A DNA stretch of 64,000 bases, from assembly GCA_013076295.1 (NCBI GenBank), contig RQOL01000699.1:4898001-4962000 (forward strand), read 5' to 3'. This stretch comes from Sanderia malayensis (Eukaryota > Cnidaria > Scyphozoa > Semaeostomeae > Pelagiidae). Every line of letters starts with the position of its first letter. Position 1 is the stretch's first letter. The notes below the pieces were generated by a model that was not told the origin of the DNA, searched no databases, and saw nothing but the letters and a program-made list of their open reading frames with translations. Positions 53,988 through 64,000 of this stretch are shown in pieces. A program made the position numbers and the translations under genes.

Positions 53988-56900
53988 AATTTTAAACCCC
54001 CCTTAGCAAGATTATACAAACAGGCCCTTGATATGATCTCAAATTCATTCGAAGTATCGAGTTAGAAAAATTAGACTTTTGTGAGTGATATTTCCATGAA
54101 TTTCAGACGTTTGATTCATGTCACTTTGGCTAGTGTGTCATTGGCCCCATCTTCACCATGTAGTTTCCCCTTAGCTACCCTAGATGTTGATCTTCACAGC
54201 CTTTTTATTAGTTATTATTAATGGTTAATCTTTTGTTGCCTTGTCGTGCTGATTTATCATGCATTATTTCTTTTCCTCGTAGCTTGTATTGTGTTCTTAG
54301 AATTCTCTTATATTGCATTGACCTGGTTTGTTGTTGAACTTTTCAATCGATAAAGAATAAGGCAGGTGTGTCCATATTTGAATTATTCATGCCTATTGAC
54401 AATAGTGCGAGCGTTTTCAACTCTTTAATCATTCTAAATGAATGCATATCGTGAGGTGATCACTGCTGTTTGAAACATGTCATGACAAGCGCTCTTCACA
54501 ATTCATCCTTCGAATTTAATTTGTTTTGCTGCCAGAACCACACTCGTTTACTCAGATTGTTCAGCATCTGCAAGTTTCAAGCTGATGTTAGGCGTTCTGT
54601 TAAATCAGCTGTTTTCCTGTTCAAACTCGCACATTCAAATTGTTTTGTGGTCTTCATTTGATAAGCATGACATCATTTTTGCAACAGTCTTACGTCATTG
54701 AGCTATTTATTCTTTTCGTGAAACTTTCCCCATAGAACATAGCAGCTAAATCTATGTTTTCATATTCTGTTAGCACCATGAAGTTTTGTTTTTTTTCTTT
54801 CAGTGTCTTTGATTATTAATGATTGTCCGAACTTCAATAACAATTGAATTATTAAAACAGTCAAACCATGCTCAATAATTTCAATTTGAATTGATATTAA
54901 AAATGAAAATCAAAACATGTCTTTGAGATATTTCGTTAGGTTTTTCTTAAACTTTTCTGCAAACTCTTAATTCTCACTAGCTCTTAATCACAAGGATAGC
55001 ATGCGAGAATTGTTCTTTTAGGGTTTATTTCAATTAACAATGGCATCTATTCCATATTCGTAATAAGATTATCATTATCAAATGAATGATATTTTAATAA
55101 TGTTGCACATCATAATTTAGTATTCAATTAATGTCCTACTTTACTTTCATTGTATCTTCACTTATATTTTGTATTTATTTCTTTGTACATGTATGCTTCC
55201 ATGTCTTTTGAAGCAAGCATGAAAAATACGATATATTATCATTTCTAAACAGAGCATTCATGGAGTTGAATTTCATTTTTTTGAGAATAATTTATCTATA
55301 TTCAATTATATCTTTTGTAGATTTTGAGAGAATATAGGGAGCGCGAATTCAGCTATTGTATAAAAATTGAAAGAAAGACTTTGTCTTCATATCTTATTTT
55401 TTGAGATAACTCATGACAGGTATGTAATGCGGCATTGTGTCTTTTGTTTTGTTTCCCTTTATCGCGCCATCACTGTTCAAGTTTATTTGCCAACATGTGC
55501 ACGTGTTTAATTAAGAATAGCCAATCAGAATGGTGCATGCGATGGCGTAGAGCACCTGCTATGTGCGTAGTTCCATTGGTTGATCTACGCACACACAGAG
55601 TAAGACGGTTGTCTCCTCAAATGCTTACTATCAACAGACTACGTGGTAATGGAATATTCTAGGAAAGCATGATACCACCTCGAACTTATTCAAAACCGTG
55701 TACCTTCGATGTAAAGGGCTCTTTAGACTTTTTCGGAAGCAGATGAATTGTATTTCTATTTGAAGTCGAATCTGATTCAATTTAGTTTCTTGCAGAAATG
55801 ATGTTGTTTGGTCAGTCACATGCTAGTCTTTTGGTCTTCGCTGCTGCCTTCTAATTGCAATATGTGGTTGCGCTTCAATTAGTAAGTATTCCTGTGTTAT
55901 TTTAATTCACCTATCTCCCATTGAACACGGTAAAAATGTAAACTATATCATGAAATTCTCAGCATAATTCAGTATGATCAATAAACGCCCAGGTCTTAAT
56001 AAGTTACTTAAAAAGCATCCACCTTGCTTCATATTTTGGTCTGAGTAATGTAAATATCTAAAGAAGCTTAAGGCGTAGCATTTTTATACAAGTTATAAAG
56101 CAAATTTTGATGGAAGAATACGAAGGAAAATAGAAAAAGAAAAAAATATATTCTTTACATATAAAATTAATGATTAAAATGTAGTAAATGCTGTTTTAAA
56201 TAATGCTAATGAATAAAAACAAAATTTGAATAATGAACGCAAGTATAATATATTAAGCCAAGTATAAAATATTAACGGTGTTAAAGACCTGTTCATTTTA
56301 AAATTTTAATGACATTTAGTTATTCACCTTGTTCAAGTTCTTTTCTCAATGCTGTGTTGTGTTGGTAAAGCAGTGATGAAATTTTATTCATTGAAATATT
56401 TCGTTTGTAGAATCGTTAGCTGAAAATTATAATGCATTTAATATTGCAAATAAGTGTCGTGTTTTCGCTTTGAAATATTAATAAAATATTTCATTATGAG
56501 TCATGAACTCTATTCAGGGTTTCCAGTCAACATTGTAAAAAGCAAAACATTCAAATCACAAATAAATTCAACTGGTACCTGTTTCATTGACAACAACTTT
56601 GCATTAGCACAACGAAGTTTCCTGAACACGTGGAATCATTAACTATTTTTAGATCCTACCACTAACGAGCATAGCCATTAGTGAACTCTATCAAATGAAA
56701 TCATGTGCCAGCACCAGATGTATAGGAAAATTTAATTTTTGGAAGATTATGTCGAATTATCTCAGCATGAATAAGCTGATTAAAAAATCAAGCCCTTTCC
56801 TGATTAGATCTTTGGCATTTTAGCTTCTTTGCATTTCCAGATACTACAAATGCTCCATCTTGGTTATTAAATAAAGAAAAATCTGTCTACTCATAAGATG

Positions 56901-57290
56901 ATCTTCTTTAAAAGTACAAAATCTGCATAAGTCTGCGTAAGATTAGATTAAATTTGATTATTATTCTTTATAAGAAATTGGGGCGTGCAGCTGTTTGTAT
57001 GTAATCATTTTTATATTCTAATTATAACAGACGGTATTTTGGTTAACCAATACAACATAATCAAACTAGATCATATTTAAATTCAATAAGTCTATTCAGC
57101 ATAGCCTTTGCAATCTGTTTAGATTAATCAAAACAAGTCCCCCATCTTGCTCCTGAGTCTGAATGCAAAGTTTCGCTCAAGTTTCCTAGTTCCTTGTTTC
57201 ATTTTCATTGAAAACGAAATATTTAAACGAAATCTGTTATCGTTAACTTTGAGTTGTTATCTAACAAATCAGTAAAGCTTTTTGGACTAA
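53988..57290. other. Non-coding upstream region of the Dscam-like gene
   Basis: AT-rich, with no open frame of recognisable family on either strand. It holds the putative promoter and 5' UTR of the gene that begins at 57,291. No clear TATA box within 100 bases of that start. Confidence 0.5.
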
Positions 57291-57637
57291 ATGTTAACTA
57301 TATTTGTCTCATTTTTATGTGTATTATTTTCTGAAGGTTTGCAGTCACTGTACTTTACTGAAACACCAAAGGCTGCAACATTTTCAAATGCAGAAACAAA
57401 GCAAATTCATTGCAAAGCGAATGGAAGGCAAAAACCGCGAGTTTCCTGGCAAAACAAAACATGGCCAACTGATAACAAATGTAACCGGTATTCGAACCGT
57501 CCAAAATGATGGCACATTGATATTTCACCCATTTAATTCGTCAAAATATAACAAAGATATTCACTTCAGTCATTATCGATGTAAAGCAGAAAGTTCAATT
57601 GGCATTCTGCTCAGCTCTGCTGTTCTCATCAAAGCAT
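57291..57637 (+). CDS. Dscam-like exon 1: signal peptide and Ig1 (frame broken)
   Basis: MLTIFVSFLCVLFSEG is a signal peptide. The Ig strand B Cys in IHCKANG is read in one frame. After a run of A near 57,457 the frame changes and the C-terminal half follows, with GTLIFHPFNSS and YRCKAESS. One extra A explains it. Ends at a GTAAGC donor. Confidence 0.75.
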
Positions 57638-60600
57638 GTAAGCAATTTCATTTCTTTATATTATGCTAGTTTTCATGGGCGAATCTCAATACCATGTCAT
57701 GCCAAACAGTTTGCCAATCTTGTTATGCTATTTCACATAGTTTAATTATATTTTACATGGGATACTTTTAACTAATTGCAGATGTTGATACAGATATTCG
57801 CCTCAAGTTCATCACCAGTCTTCATTCATCAACGGCTCGGCTGTCTTTCATTGCATTGTGCCAAAAACAGCCCAGGATCGTGTCTCTGTTGTATCATGGT
57901 CCATTTTGCGGAAGTCAAGCGATAAAGAATTCATTGTTTCAATTGGCCAATCAAAAGACAGATTTCATGCGTTGTTAAAACTTGGCTATTTAATTATTGA
58001 TAATGTCCAGAAAGAAGACGATGGCATGAAAATAACATGCAGCACAATCGATACATACAGTCAGTTAAATTAACAAGTACATATGCCTACTTATTCGTCC
58101 AAGGTATGCTGTTTTCAATCACCATTATTTTTGTACAATTGACGTGTTATCTTGTGTTTTAATTGCATATGTGCTGTGCTGCATTGGTTTCATGATGATA
58201 ATTTTTATTTAGACTCGGCCATCAATGATCTGGAAATTATATTGTCACCAGTGAATCAAATAGTCAAGAAGCAAGATCCAGTTGTGTTTTCATGTAGAGC
58301 AAATGCATTCCCTAAACCTGTTTACACGTGGTTTAAAACGGAGAAATACTCGAACAAAATTCAAGATTTCTATCGATTTCATCTGGAGTATTATTACTTA
58401 AGAATACTGGGAATACTGACACATCTAATTACAAATGTTTGGTAACATCATCAAGTCAAAGTTTGTCACGTTCAATGAATGTCACTGTCATTGGTGAGTC
58501 TTTTTATTTCTTAAAAGTCGTTTCATTTATATTATTTCATTATATTCATTATATTTGTTTTATGCTTCATATTTATTTATCAATGCACAATTCTGCTTTG
58601 TTGTTAGAGAATATTGAGTTCGTCAAGAAGCCAAAAACCCCAATTGGTTCCATTTAGTCGTTCTGTTCGATTTTCATGCAAAGTAACAGGGTTGCCAACG
58701 CCATCTTTATCCTGGTTAAAAGATGGGCACCCCTTGTTGCAAGCAATCGAATTTTGATTGACGTAAATTATAAGCAGCCTGTTTTATCGAGCGATCTATT
58801 GGTTCACGTGGTCTCGTATAAAGACGAAGGAATTTATCAATGTGTTGCAAAAAATCCAACCGAAGAAAAATATTCTTATTCCCAACTTATTGTTGGTGGT
58901 ATGTGACGTTTTTATTTGATAACTCACATTATCTACAGCACATCAAATCATGGACGTAATTATAGTCACAAAATGTAGTACTTGAAAATGCTCATTCTGG
59001 TGACTATGGCGTAATGAATATGTTTATTGTTGAACATAAACGCTCACTTGTTTATTCCATGATGTTTTCCAGCTGTGAAGCCAAGAATAATAAATGAGCT
59101 TGCTGCAAGACAAGTGTTAAATCAAGACGAAAGTGTAATTCTGAAATGCCAAGCAACAGGTCAGCCATTCTCCAGCATTACCTGGACAGTAGATGGAATG
59201 GAGTTGAAGATGAAACCGAGGTTCGTTATTACCAACCTTCTTTCCCCGTCGAATGGAATCACGAGTAGTCTTAAAATTGACGGATTGCGAATGAGCGATG
59301 GAGGATTGTATCAATGCAAAGCAGAGAATAAAGCTGGAATAGCAAGCAGCAAATCAACCATCGCTATCACTGGTAATGTATATTCATTATTACTCGATAC
59401 CTATCTGCATGCCAGGTGGTATAATATACCTTGAAGAATGCCAAGCGATAAACTCGTTATGTCTGAAACTTGTTGAACTCTGAGAGTAAGTTGCATTATT
59501 GAGCAGATCCAGATCGAGGTGGCAGGTGGCTTGTTCGTTATGTGGAAAATTCTCCTTATGGAAGCAATTGTCGCTTATTGATAATTGATCTAATTGCTTT
59601 GGATATTGCTTTGTAGGTCCACCAACCATAGTGGGTTTTAAAGAAAGCGTATCTGCTATTAAGACCAAGACAGTGAAGCTGAATTGCATTGCAAAAGGAT
59701 ACCCATTGCCAACATACAAATGGCAAAAAGATGGCTGGCTGGATTTAACGAATGATAATCAGTATACGTTGTTAGAAAATGGAACATTAATTATATCATC
59801 TGTGAATGAAGATAATAAAGGGACGTTCAAATGTCAAGCAACAAATTCAAATGGACAAGACCAGAAGACACTTATTTTGCATGTTTTAGTTCCTCCCACC
59901 ATTACCCCAATAAAGTGGGCTGCATTTGAAGTTGGACATCGAAAAGTAGAGACATGCGAAGTGCCGACTGGAGATATGCCTATAAAAATTACGTGGTATT
60001 GGAACGGGAAAATTCTTGAAAATGGTAGAGGTGTTTCTATAGAAACAAGAGGCTTTCAAAGTCATCTGACGTTTACAGTAGTCACTGCTTTGCACAGAGG
60101 AAGGTATACATGCAAAGCTGAGAACAAGGCTGGCTTCGCATTGCATTCTGGGGAGCTTGTCATCAATGGTATGTTTAGGAGCAGCACAATCTGATGCTAA
60201 GATTCTTTTTGGTCACCTTGCACTGTTCGAAGTCATAATATTGCCCTTCGAAATCTCAACAGGCCAATACGGTTTAATATAAGTATGTGATATTCTCATT
60301 ATTTATTCATGTTTGTAGAGCCTCCAAGCCTATTAAAGTACCCACGTGACACCTCAGTATTGAAGCCTGCGGAGCTTAGGCTGAACTGCGCAGCAGCTGG
60401 TTTTCCTGCTCCGCAAATAATATGGTATAAAAGTGTTCGAAACAATCGAAAGGTAGAATTAATTAGATTGACAGGAAGAATAAAGCAATTAGCGAATGGA
60501 ACATTGTTGGTACGGTCCACATCAGTTGAAGACAGCGGGAAATACATTTGCAAAGCTGATAATGGTGTTGGAAAAATAGCAGAAAAGTCTGTCACTGTTG

Positions 60601-63600
60601 ACATCAAAGGTGTGCATTCATTCGGATTGTTGTATTTTGCGTTCTTGATAAATAATTCATGTAATCAGCCAGTAAATAAATTACATAGACCGACAGTGGT
60701 GTGATATTTTGAATTCTACTTTTAGTTCCAGCTGCAATAATGACGACATCAGATAAAACAATTAAGTGCCGCAAGGGATTGTCAGCTGTGATGAATTGTT
60801 CAGCCTCTGGTACCCCTGTGTTGCAGTTAAATTGGCACCAGTCGTCAAGAATAATTTCCGATTCGAAGAAATTCAAAGTAAAAGTGATGGGCAAGGCTCA
60901 GGAAGGTCAGACAATATTGTGGTCAACTTTAACCATTTCTGATCTGGAAAGGGGTGATAATGGGCGGTATTTATGCCAGGCAACCAATTCATTTGGTGGT
61001 GATTCAAGAAGTATCCAAGTTAAAGTATTAGGTAAGCAAACTTTGTAACACAGAGTAGCTATTTTCTCAAAGCTATCATTAATTTTACTGGAATAATGTG
61101 TCTTAATTTTTAACTGTTTATCGATTTCATGTTATATAGAGAGACCTGACCCTCCTCAGAAGCCAAGCTCAGCTAAAATATCATCTCGCTCTTTGACCAT
61201 CAGCTGGAAGCAACCGTATAATGGGCACAGCCATATAACAAAATATTCAATTGAATACAAGAAGGCACCACATGATTGGATGCAAAGGAATACTATTGCT
61301 ACTGGTGGAAACACAACTCGTTATACCATTGCAGGTATTGAACCTGGGATTGTGTACAATGTACGAATTATTGCAACAAATAAAATTGGAAGCAGTGACG
61401 CTAGTATTGAAGCTGTTTTGAAAACTAAAGAAGAAGGTAACAGTTGTGCAAATTCACTTATTATACATTTATATCATGTATTTATACTTTAATGTATGAA
61501 TGGCAGTATTGTCATTATGGTGTATATTTACTGTTTTATTTTAAAGTTATGATTTTTATTTCTCCTATTGTATTATAGTACCATCGGCAGCACCATCAAA
61601 TATAACCGTGTCAGCGATTGCAAAGGATAGGCTTCGAGTGTCGTGGCAGGTAATAATGCGAATCATGACGGCCCTTTATTGACATTTACATTGCACACTG
61701 ATATTACTTTTTGTTGCAATTATTTTTCAGCCTCCTCCTGAAAATAAACAAAATGGCAAGCTATTGGGATATTACGTCACATGCAAAGAAATGAAGGATC
61801 CGTCTCAGTTGATACAAAGAACATTGAGAAATCTACTGAGACATCAGATGATAATTGAAAACCTGAAGCCATACACATACTACCTCATAAGTGTTCAGGC
61901 ATTTACAAAGCCAGGAGCAGGCCCGGCGTCATCACCTCAAAGGAAGAGAACTCTGGAAGGAGGTAAAGATAAAATCGACATTCAATTCATTTCTTTATTC
62001 TACGTGATATGTTACATCACATTCCTCCCTCGGAGTTACTCATCGTGTATCACGTCTATTGTAGCACCAACTGCTGCTCCGCAGAGTGTAACGGCTGTCG
62101 CTATGAATTCTCAGATTATCCGCGTGCAATGGAATTTGCCGCCGATAGAGCACCGCCATGGCCTAATCAAAGGATACAAAATCAAATACACTGAATTGAA
62201 AACGTCGAAGGTGTTCTCAACAATGGCTACAAGCGTTCATTATGCGGAATTGACTAACTTGGATAAATATACTGTATACAAGATATCTGTGCTAGCTTAC
62301 ACAAATGGTGGTGATGGTAAAATGAGCAAACCAGTCTTAACAAGAACAGCTGAAGATGGTAGCTTAACATTTTTAATTGAATTACACTGCGTTTTGCATA
62401 AAGCAGGCTGTCACTGTTGTATATTGAATTGCATTCTGTAAGACTTGGATCTAAATTGTTTTTATTTGATTCCGTAGTTCCCGGCCCTCCTGAGCAGCTA
62501 CGGGCGGCCGCTGCTTCGCCGAATGAGATTTTGGTAACATGGAAACCTCCATCGGAGCCAAATGGTATAATAACAGGATACGCCTTGCATTACCGTAAAT
62601 CAATGGATGGCTCATCTTCTCAACACGAGTTCGACCTTAATTCAAAAGTAAATTCACAGATGCTGCATGGACTCGAGGTTGGCAAAGAATATGAAATTTG
62701 GATCAATGCTAAAACGCGGATCGGAATTGGAATAAGAACCGGGCTGGTTAAAGCAAGAACCATGACAAAAAGTAAACAGCTTCCTTCGATATTCTTTATT
62801 CTATATACTTTGATAATTACGATACACTATATATTGAATTGTAAATTGATTATATGTTGATTTTTACGGCTTTATTTTCAGTTCCAGCAAGAATTCTAAC
62901 ACTAACTCAAATCATTCGAGTATCGATAAATGCAGATGTTAGTTTACCGTGTGTTGCTGTTGGTCACCCGAAACCTGACATTTCATGGAGATTTAGAAAT
63001 CGAAAGGTTGTCAGACGCCGTCACAAGCGAGCTTATTACAACGAAGGCAAATTGGTACTGAATAATGTCAAGTTGAAGCACGGTGGACCTTATAATTGTT
63101 CAGCTGTTAATAAATATGGGTCTGATTGGAATATAATTACGCTTATTGTTCAAGGTTTGTTTTCATTTCATCATGATTTCATCTACATATATATGGTAAA
63201 CTAAAATAGGAAATAATAACAGCAGATAACGTAAGAATTAACAACATTTGCATTTCTTTTTATTTGCAAGGTTTTCCTTCAACTCCATATCTTCTTCACG
63301 CAAAAGCGATTAACATGTCTACTGTCAACATTAGCTGGGTATCTGATTTAGACGCACACAGTCCAATTATAAGATATCATATCAAAATCAAAGAACACAA
63401 TAACACAATCTGGAAATACCATGTTATCAGTCCAGAAAAGCAATGGATATTAGTCAAGATTGGATCAACTAACAAGACACTTTTTTCTGTTGCAAGTGAA
63501 AATATAATCGGCACTGGAGCATATAGTGTTGTGATTGAAGTAACCAGAACAAGTGACGGTAAGTTGCTGTTTTGCTATTGCAATGCATACATATATTTTT

Positions 63601-64000
63601 GTTTATTTAGAAATGCATTCATTTTTTTATTTTTAATTTGTTGATTTTTGTAGGTTTTGTAACTCGTATCATTTCGAAGACAAAGACATCAGTAGTTGAA
63701 GCACCAAAGCGAGTTAGGTCGAAAGAGAAAGAGAATATGGTTGCGCCAATAATAGCAGGGTGTCTGGTTGCTGTTGTCGTATTAACTATTATTATGCTAC
63801 TTGCATCTTGGGACAGAACAGAAAGGAGACTAAGAGGTATTTTCTTCTACATCTTTTCCCTCTTAGTATATTTTCTCCATGTTCAATTTTCATGACCCCT
63901 CAATTTTCATTGTTCTTCAATACTTCTGGTTTTCGATTTCAGCTCCCAAATGCGGTAGGCTATTCATCTGTGACACGCATAATGATTATCCAAAAGGCCC
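57291..64000 (+). CDS. Dscam-like immunoglobulin-superfamily receptor (17 exons seen, 3' incomplete)
   Basis: Domain order is Ig1-9, FN3 1-4, Ig10, one FN3, transmembrane helix, cytoplasmic start. The 9 Ig + 4 FN3 + Ig block is diagnostic of Dscam, a homophilic neuronal adhesion and (in arthropods) immune receptor. Canonical Dscam has two FN3 domains after Ig10; only one lies here. All introns have GT-AG ends and are phase 1 where checked. The Ig1-Ig4 exons carry at least six one-base frame breaks, so the gene as sequenced cannot make an N-terminus. Ig5 to the end is clean. No arrays of alternative exons are visible. It continues beyond 64,000. Confidence 0.9.
57782..58103 (+). CDS. Dscam-like exon 2: Ig2 (two frame breaks)
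   Basis: Core of Ig2 read in the frame from 57,858: INGSAVFHC upstream and KITCSTIDT at the end. Frame changes near 57,807 and 58,066, each consistent with one missing base. AG acceptor at 57,780 and GTATGC donor at 58,104. Confidence 0.7.
58213..58493 (+). CDS. Dscam-like exon 3: Ig3 (one frame break)
   Basis: PVVFSCRANAFPKPVYTWF gives strands B and C. After the break near 58,366 (one base missing) the exon continues with NYKCLVTSSS and MNVTVI in another frame. Donor GTGAGT. Confidence 0.75.
58608..58898 (+). CDS. Dscam-like exon 4: Ig4 (two frame breaks)
   Basis: Pieces VRFSCKVTGLPTPSLSWLKDG and YKDEGIYQCVAKNP give both Cys. Frame breaks near 58,640 (one extra base in a C/A run) and 58,737 (one missing base). 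Confidence 0.75.
59073..59372 (+). CDS. Dscam-like exon 5: Ig5
   Basis: Clean open exon with VILKCQATG, ITWTVDG and DGGLYQCKAENKAG. Phase-1 ends; GTAATG donor. Confidence 0.9.
59617..60168 (+). CDS. Dscam-like exon 6: Ig6 and Ig7
   Basis: Two Ig domains in one exon: VKLNCIAKG...GTFKCQATN and KVETCEVPTG...GRYTCKAENKAG. The fused exon contrasts with one domain per exon elsewhere; in insects the Ig7 exon region is a site of alternative exon arrays. Confidence 0.9.
60319..60609 (+). CDS. Dscam-like exon 7: Ig8
   Basis: LRLNCAAAGFPAPQIIW and GKYICKADNGVG. Clean frame. Confidence 0.9.
60726..61031 (+). CDS. Dscam-like exon 8: Ig9
   Basis: SAVMNCSASGTPVLQLNW and GRYLCQATNSFGGDS. Clean frame; GTAAGC donor. 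Confidence 0.9.
61140..61436 (+). CDS. Dscam-like exon 9: FN3-1
   Basis: RPDPPQKP, LTISWKQP and YNVRIIATNKIG are fibronectin type III landmarks. Confidence 0.9.
61579..61649 (+). CDS. Dscam-like exon 10: FN3-2, first part
   Basis: Short exon with VPSAAPSNITVSAIA and RVSWQ. The domain is split by an 81-base intron after the Trp. Confidence 0.85.
61731..61962 (+). CDS. Dscam-like exon 11: FN3-2, second part
   Basis: PPPENKQNGKLLGYYV and YLISVQAFTKPGAGPAS complete the domain. Confidence 0.9.
62065..62358 (+). CDS. Dscam-like exon 12: FN3-3
   Basis: APTAAPQSVTAVA, RVQWNLPP and YKISVLAYTNGGDG. Confidence 0.9.
62478..62771 (+). CDS. Dscam-like exon 13: FN3-4
   Basis: VPGPPEQLRAAAA, LVTWKPPSEPNG and YEIWINAKTRIGIG. 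Confidence 0.9.
62882..63154 (+). CDS. Dscam-like exon 14: Ig10
   Basis: VSLPCVAVGHPKPDISW and GGPYNCSAVNKYG; the single Ig between FN3 domains that defines Dscam. Confidence 0.9.
63271..63558 (+). CDS. Dscam-like exon 15: FN3-5
   Basis: FPSTPYLLHAKAI, NISWVSDLDAHSP and SVASENIIGTGAYS. The next exon is already juxtamembrane, so no sixth FN3 is present. Confidence 0.88.
63654..63836 (+). CDS. Dscam-like exon 16: juxtamembrane and transmembrane helix
   Basis: A basic linker (RVRSKEKEN) precedes the hydrophobic helix VAPIIAGCLVAVVVLTIIML, followed by charged cytoplasmic residues DRTERRLR. Confidence 0.9.
63943..64000 (+). CDS. Dscam-like exon 17: cytoplasmic start, cut by window end
   Basis: AG acceptor at 63,941; the phase-1 frame reads APKCGRLFICD and stays open to the window edge. 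Confidence 0.75.

Noticed and set aside
55435..55662. 75-codon Arg/Cys-rich plus-strand frame
   Set aside because: No homology pattern, no splice link to the Dscam-like gene, and composition explained by a local GC-rich patch.

Overview
The window is nuclear DNA of an invertebrate animal. It is AT-rich, its genes have GT-AG introns of about 100-200 bases, and it carries several classes of eukaryotic transposons plus one large multi-exon Ig/fibronectin receptor gene. That gene has the domain order of Dscam. Together with the BEL, Penelope, hAT and Tc1 elements this suggests an arthropod or close relative. Myriapods and chelicerates are known for extra Dscam genes, but the species assignment is inference.

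Layout. Positions 1-11.4 kb and 20.15-31.8 kb are two highly similar copies of one segmental duplication. Each holds a decayed minus-strand gene, a Tc1-like transposase remnant split by a 5'-truncated non-LTR insert (16-base target duplication), an uncharacterised gene split by a hAT-type MITE (8-base target duplication), pieces of two more Tc1/IS630-like transposases, and the left end of a long-TIR element. After duplicating, the copies took different insertions. Copy 1 has a foldback-like element (6.72-9.35 kb) whose 0.5-kb arms of tandem repeats flank a C2H2 zinc-finger gene. Copy 2 has a TTAA-flanked 1.5-kb element (29.2-30.7 kb).

The long-TIR element occurs twice, at 11,279-14,939 and 31,687-46,997. 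It has terminal inverted repeats of about 500 bases starting AGTAGGAG and a compact set of minus-strand genes, several with their own TATA box. The fuller copy has two Fic-fold proteins, two very basic small proteins resembling DNA-condensing core proteins, and a spliced small acidic protein with a possible zinc-binding CxxC motif. Arrays of perfect heat-shock elements lie next to the left TIR. It looks like a non-autonomous, virus-derived (Maverick/adintovirus-like) element. I see no polymerase, integrase or capsid gene, so that placement is a hypothesis. The second copy is interrupted by an esterase-ORF1 non-LTR retrotransposon (31.8-43.1 kb), itself interrupted by a nearly intact BEL/Pao retrotransposon with apparently identical LTRs (33.5-39.5 kb).

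Between the duplication copies lie a truncated protein joining a SAMD1-like winged helix to an SGNH hydrolase domain (14.9-16.4 kb) and an unrecognised GC-richer two-exon gene (16.4-17.5 kb). From 47 to 57 kb there is mostly non-coding DNA with a rearranged third transposase fragment, a Penelope-type GIY-YIG endonuclease fragment, a Harbinger-type MITE and a 100-N assembly gap. A diverged third copy of the leader region that precedes duplication copy 2 lies at 49.85-51.73 kb.

From 57,291 to the window end, on the plus strand, runs a Dscam-like gene in 17 visible exons: nine Ig domains, four FN3, a tenth Ig, one FN3 and a transmembrane segment. The first four Ig exons contain at least six single-base frame breaks; the remaining 13 exons are clean. 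The gene continues past the window.
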